64,000 nt of DNA, taken from NCBI RefSeq assembly GCF_902833225.1, contig NZ_CADFEI010000012.1, positions 62,001-126,000 of the forward strand, written 5' to 3'. The position numbers were made by a program, and so were the translations under genes. The notes under the pieces were generated by a model. It searched no databases and was not told the origin of the DNA. It saw nothing but the letters and a program-made list of their open reading frames with translations. Origin of the DNA: Burkholderia sp. BCC1644 (GTDB taxonomy: Bacteria > Pseudomonadota > Gammaproteobacteria > Burkholderiales > Burkholderiaceae). Every line of letters begins with the position of its first letter. Positions within the stretch are counted from its first letter, which is position 1. This document shows positions 56,785 through 64,000 of the stretch, one piece after another.

Positions 56785-57582
56785 ATGAGCACGCTGGAAG
56801 TCCGGCAGGTATCGGTTGCCTATCCGGGTGAGCGCGGCAGGCCGACGACGCAGGCGCTCGCACGCGTCGACCTGCGCATCGATGCCGGCGAGTTCGTCGT
56901 CGCGCTCGGCGCGTCCGGCTGCGGAAAGACGACGCTCCTGAACTGCATGGCCGGCTTCGTCGCGCCGACGACGGGCGACGTGCGCGTCGACGGCGTGCCG
57001 GTCACGGGCCCCGGCGCCGATCGAGGCGTCGTGTTCCAGAAATACGCGCTGCTGCCGTGGCTCGACGTGCTCGACAACGTCGCGCCCGGGCTGCGTTTCG
57101 CGCGCGTGTCGAAGGCCGAGCGCGAAGCGCGGGCGCGGCAGATGCTCGCGCTCGTCGGGCTCGAGAACCATGCGCGTGCGCGCGTGTACGAGCTGTCGGG
57201 CGGGATGCAGCAGCGTGTCGGCATCGCGCGTGCGCTCGCGAGCGATCCGCGCGTGCTGCTGATGGACGAGCCGATGGGCGCGCTCGATGCGATGACGCGC
57301 GGCACGATGCAGGCGCTCGTGCTCGACGTGTGGGCGCGCACCGGCAAGACGGTGTTCTTCATCACGCACGACGTCGAGGAGGCGCTGTTCCTCGCGACAC
57401 GTCTCGTCGTGATGACGCCGGGCCCCGGCCGTATCGCGGAAACGTTCGAGCTGCCGTTCGCGCGTCGCTACGTCGAGTCGCGCGATGCGCGCGCAGTGAA
57501 ATCGTCACCGGACTTCATCGCGTGGCGCGAGCGGCTGATCGCGTACCTGCATCGCGACGAGGCGGTTGCGGAGCCTGCGTGA
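56785..57582 (+). CDS. tauB: Taurine ABC transporter ATPase
   Basis: A 265-residue ATPase: Walker A GASGCGKTTL (about residue 41), Q-loop VFQKYALLPWLDVLDNV (typical of TauB/SsuB/NrtD), signature LSGGMQQRVGIARA, Walker B LLMDEPMGALD and H-loop ITHDVEEALF. The TGA stop overlaps the first possible ATG of tauC by 1 bp. Confidence 0.93.
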   Translation: MSTLEVRQVSVAYPGERGRPTTQALARVDLRIDAGEFVVALGASGCGKTTLLNCMAGFVAPTTGDVRVDGVPVTGPGADRGVVFQKYALLPWLDVLDNVAPGLRFARVSKAEREARARQMLALVGLENHARARVYELSGGMQQRVGIARALASDPRVLLMDEPMGALDAMTRGTMQALVLDVWARTGKTVFFITHDVEEALFLATRLVVMTPGPGRIAETFELPFARRYVESRDARAVKSSPDFIAWRERLIAYLHRDEAVAEPA

Positions 57583-57653
57583 TGAACGAACTCGCGCGGC
57601 ACGGCGTGGCCATCGGGCGCGGCCGGAACAGTACTTTGCACAGGCAGGACAGC

Positions 57654-58541
57654 ATGAGCACGCAGGATTCGTGGACGGCCGATCGCACGGCCGCGGGTTT
57701 CGAACAGGGTGACCGCACGCGGCCTCAGGCGGCGCGTCGTGCGCCGTCGTCGCGCCGCTACCGGCTGCCGGGAGAAGGGAAGACCGCAGGACTGAGCGCG
57801 GCGACGGTCGCGGCGCTGGCCGTGCTGTGGTGGGTCGCGACGCACCGGCAATGGTTGCCGCCGCTGTTCCTGCCCGCACCGGAAGCCGTGTGGGCGGCGT
57901 TCGTCGATGCGTGGCACGGCCGGATCCAGGGCGGCCTGCCGCTATCCGAGCATCTGTTGTGGAGTGCGGCGCGCGTGTTCGGCGCATTCCTGCTGGCGAC
58001 TTCGATCGGCGTGCCGGCCGGCATCCTGATGGGCGTGAGCCGCATCGCGCGCGGCGTGCTCGATCCGCTGCTGGAGTTCTACCGGCCGCTGCCGCCGCTC
58101 GCGTACCTGCCGCTCGTCGTGATCTGGTTCGGCATCGACGAGACGGCGAAGCTCGTCGTGATCTTCCTCGCGTGCTTCGCGCCGATCGCGATGGCCGCAC
58201 GCGCCGGCGTGCGCGCGGCGACGGTCGAGCAGATCAACGCCGCGTACTCGCTCGGCGGCAGTTTCGCGCAGATCGTGCGCCACGTGGTGCTGCCGGCCGC
58301 GCTGCCGGAGATCCTCACGGGGCTGCGGATCGCGATCGGTTTCGGCTGGACGACGCTCGTCGCGGCCGAGATGGTCGCCGCGACGGCCGGGCTCGGGCAG
58401 ATGGTGCTCAACGCATCGAGCTTCCTGCGTACGGACATCGTCGTGATGGGGATCCTGATCATCGGCGCGATCGCATGGCTGTTCGATCTCGCGATGCGGT
58501 GGGTCGAGCGGCGGATCGTGCCGTGGAAGGGGCGGGGCTGA
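57654..58541 (+). CDS. tauC: Taurine ABC transporter permease
   Basis: A binding-protein-dependent permease of 295 residues with about six membrane helices and the EAA-like loop GVRAATVEQINAAYSLGG..VVLPAALPEILTG (about residues 186-215), which contacts TauB. The first 45 residues are polar and not membrane-bound. ATG 57654 has AGGAC upstream; an in-frame ATG at 57582 touching the tauB stop would add 24 residues and is the alternative. Convergent with the gamma-glutamyltransferase gene. Confidence 0.9.
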   Translation: MSTQDSWTADRTAAGFEQGDRTRPQAARRAPSSRRYRLPGEGKTAGLSAATVAALAVLWWVATHRQWLPPLFLPAPEAVWAAFVDAWHGRIQGGLPLSEHLLWSAARVFGAFLLATSIGVPAGILMGVSRIARGVLDPLLEFYRPLPPLAYLPLVVIWFGIDETAKLVVIFLACFAPIAMAARAGVRAATVEQINAAYSLGGSFAQIVRHVVLPAALPEILTGLRIAIGFGWTTLVAAEMVAATAGLGQMVLNASSFLRTDIVVMGILIIGAIAWLFDLAMRWVERRIVPWKGRG

Positions 58542-58595
58542 CGTCACGCAGGCAGCACGGGCGACGCACACACACGCCGCTTCTGGCCGCCGCGC

Positions 58596-60470
58596 TCAAT
58601 CCCCCATCGCAATCCCTTCCCGGCGCGGATCCGCACCGCCGAACCACACCGTCTGCCCCTGAACGTTCAGCCGCTGGATTCCCTGCAGCCCCGAGTTCAT
58701 CTCGACGACCTGCACGTCGTGCCCGCGGCCCTTCAGCCCGTCGGCGAGCCCGTCCGACACGCGGCCGCGTTCCAGTTGCGTCGGCCCGTTCATCGACCCG
58801 AAGTTCGGCAGCGCGATCGCCTGCTGCATCGTCATGCCCCAGTCGAGCACGCCGACCAGCGTCTTCGCGACGTGGTTGATGATCGCGGGGCCGCCGGCCG
58901 AGCCGACGACCATCGTCACCTGTCCGGTCTTCTTGTCGAACACGAGTTCCGGCGACATCGCCGAGCGCGGCCGCTTGCCCGGCTGCACGCGGTTCGCGAC
59001 CGGCCGGCCGTTGTCGTTCGACACGAACGAGAAGTCGGTGAGCTGGTTGTTCAGCATGAAGCCGCGCACCATCAGCCGCGAGCCGAATGCATCCTCGACG
59101 CTCGTCGTCATCGACAGCGCCTGGCCGTAACGGTCGACGATCGCGATGTCGGACGTCGACGGCAGTTCGGGGCTGCGGTCGTCGGCCATCGCGAGCGTCG
59201 CGCCCTGCGGCGCGCCGGCCTGCGCGACGCCCATGCTGTTGTCGCCGATCAGTCGCGCGCGCTGCGCGAGGTAGGTCTTGTCGGTGAGGCTCGCCCAGTT
59301 GCCGCCCGGCAGCGGCACGAAATCGGGATCGGCGACATAACGCGCACGATCCGCATACGCGAGGCGGCCGGCTTCGCTGAACAGGTGCGCGGCGAACGGC
59401 GTCGGCTCGTAGCCGACATCGTTGCGCACCGGCTTCTGCGCGCCGATCTGCTGCCAGTCGGGCATCGCCTCGAGGATGCCGAGCATCTGCGCGATCGTGA
59501 GCCCGCCCGACGACGGCGGCGGCATCCCGCACACGACCGAGCGCCGATAGTCGGCGCACAGCGGCGTGCGCACCTTCGCCTTGTAGCGCGCGAGATCCTG
59601 CAGCGACAGCAGGCCAGGGTTGGTCGGATGCTTGCGCACCTTCGTGACGATGTCGCGCGCGATCGCGCCGCTGTAGAACGCGTTCGCGCCGCGGTCGGCG
59701 ACCTGGCGCAGCACGGTCGCGAGCGCGGGGTTCTTCAACACCGTGCCGGCCGCCTTCGGCGTGCCGTCCGCGTTGTAGAAGTACGCGCGCGCGGCCGGGT
59801 CGTTCTTCAGGTACTTGTCGTTCGCGATCAGCGTCGCGAGCCGCGGGCTGATCGTGAAGCCGTGCTCGGCGAGTCGGATCGCCGGCTGGAACAGCCGGCG
59901 CCACGGCAGCTTGCCGTGCGCGCGGTGCGCGGCGTCGAGCATGCGCAACACGCCCGGCGTGCCGACCGAACGCCCGCCGACGACACCTTCGTAGAAGCTC
60001 ATCGGCTGGCCGGTCGGCCCGTAGAACAGGCGGTCGGTCGCGGCGGCCGGCGCGGTCTCGCGGCCGTCGTAGGCCTGCGTCGCCTTGCCGTCGAAGTACA
60101 GCAGGAACGCGCCGCCGCCGATCCCCGACGATTGCGGCTCGACGAGCGCGAGCACCATCTGCGTGGCGATCGCCGCGTCGATCGCGGTGCCGCCCGCCTT
60201 CAGCATGTCGTAGCCGGCCTGTGTCGCGAGCGGATTCGCGGCCGCGATCATGAAGTGCTGCGAGGTCCAGCCCGGTTTGTCGGTCCAGCCGGACGCCAGT
60301 TCGGGCGCGTGAAAGCCGGGCAGCGGGACGGCCGCGCCCGAGGCGGGAGCGACCGGGACGACGGCGCCCGACGGCGCGGACGGGGACGTGCAGCCGGCGT
60401 TGAACGCGACGAGCGCGACGGCGGCAAGCAGCGTCCAGGGACGCGAAGGCGGGCGAATCCGGTCGAACAT
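58596..60470 (-). CDS. ggt: Gamma-glutamyltransferase, exported
   Basis: Cleaves and transfers the gamma-glutamyl group of glutathione and related peptides; matures by self-cleavage into two subunits. The 624-residue precursor has a signal region ending FNAGC (lipobox-like but with N at -3). Seen: GGTAIDAAIATQMVLALVEP, SGIGGGAF, CGMPPPSSGG, NNQLTDFS (substrate site) and GSAGGPAIINH. The nucleophile position reads PSTSDIAIVD, so Thr is kept but the following TH of E. coli is SD. It lies 71 bp after a LysR gene on the same strand. Confidence 0.93.
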   Translation of the reverse strand: MFDRIRPPSRPWTLLAAVALVAFNAGCTSPSAPSGAVVPVAPASGAAVPLPGFHAPELASGWTDKPGWTSQHFMIAAANPLATQAGYDMLKAGGTAIDAAIATQMVLALVEPQSSGIGGGAFLLYFDGKATQAYDGRETAPAAATDRLFYGPTGQPMSFYEGVVGGRSVGTPGVLRMLDAAHRAHGKLPWRRLFQPAIRLAEHGFTISPRLATLIANDKYLKNDPAARAYFYNADGTPKAAGTVLKNPALATVLRQVADRGANAFYSGAIARDIVTKVRKHPTNPGLLSLQDLARYKAKVRTPLCADYRRSVVCGMPPPSSGGLTIAQMLGILEAMPDWQQIGAQKPVRNDVGYEPTPFAAHLFSEAGRLAYADRARYVADPDFVPLPGGNWASLTDKTYLAQRARLIGDNSMGVAQAGAPQGATLAMADDRSPELPSTSDIAIVDRYGQALSMTTSVEDAFGSRLMVRGFMLNNQLTDFSFVSNDNGRPVANRVQPGKRPRSAMSPELVFDKKTGQVTMVVGSAGGPAIINHVAKTLVGVLDWGMTMQQAIALPNFGSMNGPTQLERGRVSDGLADGLKGRGHDVQVVEMNSGLQGIQRLNVQGQTVWFGGADPRREGIAMGD

Positions 60471-60541
60471 TGAACCCTCGGCAGCAGTGAATTCGAATGA
60501 GGCGATGGCGCCGGCGCAACGCGGCTGCCGGCCCCGGCGCG

Positions 60542-61504
60542 CTATTGTCGCTGCGCCGCCGGCGGATTGTCATCCGACAGAAAACCCTGACGAATCCCGC
60601 CGGGCCCGCCCCGGCCGGTCTTTCCGGCCTGTTCGAGGATGAACTCTATGAACGTCGACGTCGCGCGCGTGTGGTGCCGGTTCGGCATGTACAGCATGTA
60701 CATGTGCGTGCCGAAGATGCTGAGCCGGTACGCGTCGAGCGACGTGACGACGGTGCCGCGCCGCATGTCGTCCTGCATCACGTAGTCGGGCACGATGCCG
60801 ACGCCGATCCCCGCGAGGATCGCCTGGCGCAGGAACAGGAAGTTCTCCGAAATCAAGGTGGGCTCGAGCAGCACCTCGTGGCGCTCGTCGCCGAGATACG
60901 CGGCGATCCGCAACTGCCGCCCCATTACCGTCGCGGTGACGACCGGCGCGGCGGCCAGCGCGCCGAGGCTCGACGGCATCCCGTGCGCGGCGGCAAACGC
61001 GGCCGACGCGCACGCGACGTAGCGCACCGCGCCCATGTCGCGCGCGACGAGGTTCTGCGGCGGTTCGGGCATCACGCGCACCGCGATGTCGATCTCGTCG
61101 CGCATCAGGTCTTCCACGCGGTTCTCGAACACGACGTCGAGCACGATGCCCGGGTGCAGCCGCTTGAACGCGAGCAGCCACTCGGACATCACCATCTGCC
61201 CATAGCCGCTCGGCACCGACAGGCGCACGCGGCCCTGCAGGTCCTGGCCGAGCGTCGTCACCGATTCCTGCGCGGCGAGCAGCTCGTTGCGGATGCGCCG
61301 GCCGTGCTCGTACAGCTTCAGCCCGATCTCGGTCGGCTCGATGCGCCGCGTCGTGCGCCGCACGAGCTGCTGGCCGATCGAGCGTTCGAGCTGGTTCAGC
61401 CGGTAACTGACGTTCGCGCGGCTCATCTTGAGCCGCTGCGCGGCCTTGCTGAGATTGCCGGCGTCGAGGATCTCGACGAGCAGCGTCAGTGCGTTCAGGT
61501 CCAT
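60542..61504 (-). CDS. LysR family transcriptional regulator
   Basis: A 320-residue LysR protein. The DNA-binding part is MDLNALTLLVEILDAGNLSK and MSRANVSYRLNQLERSIG; note NLSKAAQRL. The effector domain follows, with a Gly/Arg-rich tail. It is divergent from the FadB-like gene across two palindromes, so it probably controls that acyl-CoA operon and itself, and possibly ggt downstream. Confidence 0.93.
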   Translation of the reverse strand: MDLNALTLLVEILDAGNLSKAAQRLKMSRANVSYRLNQLERSIGQQLVRRTTRRIEPTEIGLKLYEHGRRIRNELLAAQESVTTLGQDLQGRVRLSVPSGYGQMVMSEWLLAFKRLHPGIVLDVVFENRVEDLMRDEIDIAVRVMPEPPQNLVARDMGAVRYVACASAAFAAAHGMPSSLGALAAAPVVTATVMGRQLRIAAYLGDERHEVLLEPTLISENFLFLRQAILAGIGVGIVPDYVMQDDMRRGTVVTSLDAYRLSIFGTHMYMLYMPNRHHTRATSTFIEFILEQAGKTGRGGPGGIRQGFLSDDNPPAAQRQ

Positions 61505-61550
61505 GCTCTCGCTCCTGATCCGTCCCGTTTAACGGTCGGAAAGCATCCAG

Positions 61551-61569
61551 TGTCAAGTCAGACTTGACA
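61551..61569. promoter_or_regulatory. 19-bp perfect palindrome, candidate LysR operator
   Basis: TGTCAAGTC-A-GACTTGACA is a perfect 9-1-9 inverted repeat, 47 bp before the LysR gene start and 184 bp before the FadB-like start. Each arm contains a TTGACA reading outward, so it could overlap the -35 of a promoter in both directions; on the minus strand GTTAAA follows at 17 bp. Confidence 0.7.
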
Positions 61570-61601
61570 GCTTGTAAAACGGAGAGGGAATTGTCAATGA
61601 A

Positions 61602-61617
61602 TCTCGATCAATCGAGA
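61602..61617. promoter_or_regulatory. Second palindrome in the same divergent promoter
   Basis: TCTCGAT-CA-ATCGAGA is a perfect 7-2-7 inverted repeat. Its centre is about 50 bp from the centre of the 19-bp palindrome, close to a whole number of helical turns, as for LysR recognition and activation sites, though the two sequences differ. Confidence 0.5.
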
Positions 61618-61752
61618 ATCGAGTCATGCCCGGCGTACGGCCGGATCTTGTCCCGCTTCGTGCGGGACCGGGGCTGGTGCCGCGGCGCCGCTCGCGTGGC
61701 CGCGAGTCACGAACCGGCGTCGACGCACTTGCCGCCGCGTCAAGGAGACACG

Positions 61753-63885
61753 ATGAATTCACCCGCTTCCCCCATCAGCCCGACGAGCACGGTCACGCGC
61801 GAGCGCCGCGACAAGGTGCTCGTCGTCACGATCGACCATCCGCCCGTCAATGCACTGTCCGCCGACGTGCGGCGCGGCCTTGCCGACGCGCTCGACGCCG
61901 CGCAGGCCGACGACGCGATCCGCGCGGTGCTGATCGTCGGCGCCGGCCGCAACTTCATCGCGGGCGCCGACATCCGCGAATTCGGCAAGCCGCCGGTGCC
62001 GCCGTCGCTGCCCGACGTGTGCGAGCGGATCGAATCGGGCACGAAGCCGGTCGTGGTCGCGCTGCACGGCGCGACGCTCGGCGGCGGGCTCGAAGTCGCG
62101 CTCGCCGCGCATTACCGGCTGGCGGTGCCCGGCGCGAAGCTCGGGCTGCCCGAGGTCACGCTCGGCCTGCTGCCCGGCGCGGGCGGCACGCAGCGCGCGC
62201 CGCGCCTGATCGGTGCGAAGGCCGCGCTCGACCTGATGCTGACGGGCCGCCATGCAAGCGCCGAGGAAGCCCTCGCGCTCGGCCTCGTCGACCGCGTCGC
62301 GCACAGCGACGACACGCTCGCCGAAGGCCTCGCCTACGCGCAGGAACTCGTATCGCTCGGCGCACCGGTGCGCCGCACGCGCGATGCGCAGGGGCTGGCC
62401 GACCGCGCGGCCGCGCAGGCCGCGATCGACGCGGCGCGCGCGGAGCTGCCGAAGAAATCGCGCGGACTGTTCTCGCCGGCGAAGATCGTCGACGCGGTCG
62501 AGGCCGCGCTCACGCAGTCGTTCGACGCGGGGATGAAGTTCGAACGCAGCCTCTTCCTGCAATGCATCGACAGCCCGCAGCGCGCGGGCCTCGTGCATGC
62601 GTTCTTCGCGGAGCGCGAAGCGGCGAAGGCGCCCGAGGCGCGGCGCGCGAGCGCGCGGCCGGTCGAGCGGATCGGCGTGGTCGGCGGCGGCACGATGGGC
62701 GCGGGCATCGCGGTCGCGGCGCTCGACGCCGGGCTGCCGGTGACGATGATCGAACGCGACGAAGCGTCGCTCGCGCGCGGCCGCGCGCATGTCGAGAAGG
62801 TGTACGACGGCCTCGTCGCGAAAGGGCGGATGACGCCGGCCGCGCACGCGGCGCGGCTCGCGCGCTTCAAGGGCAGCACGTCGTACGACGCGCTCGCGCA
62901 GGCCGATGTCGTGATCGAAGCCGTGTTCGAGGACATGGCCGTGAAAAAGGCCGTGTTCGCCGAACTCGCACGCGTGTGCAAGCCGGGCGCGGTGCTGGCG
63001 ACCAACACGTCGTATCTCGACATCGACGAACTGGCCGCGAGCATCGACCGGCCGGCCGACGTGATCGGCCTGCATTTCTTCTCGCCGGCCAACGTGATGA
63101 AGCTGCTCGAGATCGTCGTGCCGGCGCGCGTGAGCGCGGACGTCGTCGCGACCGCGTTCGCGCTGGCGAAGCAGTTGAAGAAGACGCCGGTGCGCGCCGG
63201 CGTGTGCGACGGCTTCATCGGCAACCGGATCCTCGCCGTCTATCGCACGGCGGCCGACTACCTGATGGAAGACGGCGCGTCGCCGTACCAGATCGATCGC
63301 GCGGTGCGCGAATTCGGCTTCCCGATGGGACCGTTCCAGGTCGTCGACCTCGCGGGCGGCGACATCGGCTGGGCGACCCGCAAGCGCCGCGCGGCGACGC
63401 GCGACCCGCGTGCGCGCTACGTCGGGATTTCCGACCGCCTGTGCGAGCGCGGCTGGTTCGGGCAGAAGACTTCACGCGGCTACTACCTGTACCCGGACGG
63501 TGCGCGCGTCGGTACGCCGGACCCGGAAGTCGACGCAATCGTCGCGGAAGAGCGTGCGAAGAAGGGCGTCACGCCGCGCACGTTCACCGACGACGAGATC
63601 ACGCGCCGCTACCTCGCCGCGATGATCAACGAAGGCGCGAACGTCGTGCACGAGAAGATCGCGCTGCGCCCGCTCGACGTCGACGCGGTGTTCCTCTACG
63701 GCTACGGCTTCCCGCGCTATCGCGGCGGCCCGATGCACTACGCGGACACGGTCGGCCTCGCGAACGTGCTCGCCGATATCCGCGCATTCGCGAAGGAAGA
63801 TCCGCTGTTCTGGAAGCCGTCGCCGCTGCTCGTCGATCTTGTCGCGCGCGGCGCGGATTTCGCGAGCCTGAACCGCATCGACTGA
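61753..63885 (+). CDS. FadB/FadJ-like enoyl-CoA hydratase / 3-hydroxyacyl-CoA dehydrogenase
   Basis: A 710-residue two-domain beta-oxidation enzyme. The N-terminal crotonase domain has IAGADIREFG (about residue 72), both catalytic glutamates in GGGLEVAL and LPEVTLGLLPGAGGTQ (about 120-150); the C-terminal dehydrogenase has the NAD motif GVVGGGTMGAG (about 313-323), the catalytic histidine in LHFFSPANVMKLLE and the CDGFIGNR stretch. Start ATG 61753 has AAGGAG 5 bp upstream; 63 further in-frame codons upstream cross the operator region. An acyl-CoA dehydrogenase gene follows after 29 bp, so this is a catabolic operon. Confidence 0.94.
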   Translation: MNSPASPISPTSTVTRERRDKVLVVTIDHPPVNALSADVRRGLADALDAAQADDAIRAVLIVGAGRNFIAGADIREFGKPPVPPSLPDVCERIESGTKPVVVALHGATLGGGLEVALAAHYRLAVPGAKLGLPEVTLGLLPGAGGTQRAPRLIGAKAALDLMLTGRHASAEEALALGLVDRVAHSDDTLAEGLAYAQELVSLGAPVRRTRDAQGLADRAAAQAAIDAARAELPKKSRGLFSPAKIVDAVEAALTQSFDAGMKFERSLFLQCIDSPQRAGLVHAFFAEREAAKAPEARRASARPVERIGVVGGGTMGAGIAVAALDAGLPVTMIERDEASLARGRAHVEKVYDGLVAKGRMTPAAHAARLARFKGSTSYDALAQADVVIEAVFEDMAVKKAVFAELARVCKPGAVLATNTSYLDIDELAASIDRPADVIGLHFFSPANVMKLLEIVVPARVSADVVATAFALAKQLKKTPVRAGVCDGFIGNRILAVYRTAADYLMEDGASPYQIDRAVREFGFPMGPFQVVDLAGGDIGWATRKRRAATRDPRARYVGISDRLCERGWFGQKTSRGYYLYPDGARVGTPDPEVDAIVAEERAKKGVTPRTFTDDEITRRYLAAMINEGANVVHEKIALRPLDVDAVFLYGYGFPRYRGGPMHYADTVGLANVLADIRAFAKEDPLFWKPSPLLVDLVARGADFASLNRID

Positions 63886-63914
63886 ACGCCAACCGCATTC
63901 GCCACGGACCGAAG

Positions 63915-64000
63915 ATGGACCTCAATTTCACTCCCGAAGAGGAAGCCTTCCGCACGGAAGTGCAGCGCTTCCTGCAAGCCGAACTGCCCGAGCGCATTGC
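63915..64000 (+). CDS. Acyl-CoA dehydrogenase, partial N-terminus
   Basis: Only 28 codons are visible before the window ends. MDLNFTPEEEAFRTEVQRFL is the typical first helix of acyl-CoA dehydrogenases. It lies 29 bp after the FadB-like gene on the same strand, which fits an FAD-dependent first step of the same oxidation pathway. Confidence 0.75.
   Translation, partial: MDLNFTPEEEAFRTEVQRFLQAELPERI

Overview
The window is about 67% GC, densely coded with short gaps, and contains no insertion sequence, prophage, tRNA, rRNA or CRISPR array that I can see. Gene content (PhaM-type granule protein, DUF3567, DUF1840 and DUF2917 small proteins, a two-part cobalamin methionine synthase, the argS/SPOR/dsbA order) points to a betaproteobacterial primary chromosome, most likely Burkholderia of the cepacia complex. 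That assignment is inference from family recognition, not from a search.

Layout. 0-2.6 kb: the end of a 5-oxoprolinase-type cluster (biotin carboxylase, biotin carrier, pxpA) divergent from a LysR regulator. 2.7-7.0 kb: biotin operon bioA-bioF-bioD-bioB. 7.5-12.8 kb: secreted hydrolase, YchJ, an SDR, beta-carbonic anhydrase and aceK. 13-19 kb: MBL hydrolase, ABC-F ATPase, peptide-type binding protein, SDR. 18.8-22.3 kb: dsbA, an FtsN-like SPOR protein and argS. 22.5-28.2 kb: DUF1840, an unassigned small-RNA-like locus, an unrecognised 206-aa gene, methionine synthase in two parts, DUF3567. 28.4-34.9 kb: DUF3108 protein, IclR regulator, FAA hydrolase, enoyl-CoA hydratase, PhaM, patatin. 35.3-39.6 kb: di-iron ferritin-like/desaturase-like protein, hldC, a short membrane protein, coaX, birA and a periplasmic protein of unknown role. 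39.8-42.7 kb: Sel1 protein and a CpdB-like lipoprotein. 43-46.7 kb: a complete MCE/Mla-type lipid transport operon. 46.7-49.2 kb: VanZ, 2Fe-2S ferredoxin, alpha/beta hydrolase. 49.7-55.5 kb: dacC, D-amino acid transaminase, ybeD, lipB, lipA, interrupted by a LysR/DUF2917 pair. 55.7-58.5 kb: tauABC. 58.6-64 kb: gamma-glutamyltransferase, LysR, a FadB-like fusion enzyme and the start of an acyl-CoA dehydrogenase.

Metabolic links. Biotin runs through the window: bioAFDB makes it, BirA attaches it, and the carrier and carboxylase next to pxpA use it. BirA lacks a DNA-binding domain, so bio control must be by other means; a terminator-like hairpin sits just before bioA. LipB and LipA form the parallel lipoate route. 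Envelope functions cluster as well (DsbA, SPOR protein, heptose activation, Mla-like transport, DD-carboxypeptidase).

The points most worth a second look are: a promoter-hairpins-terminator locus at 22946-23117 that looks like an uncharacterised small RNA; methionine synthase halves lying in one reading frame and separated by a single TGA; a 10-copy 8-bp tandem repeat upstream of an ABC binding-protein gene; two perfect palindromes between a LysR gene and a beta-oxidation operon; and the bioA leader hairpin.
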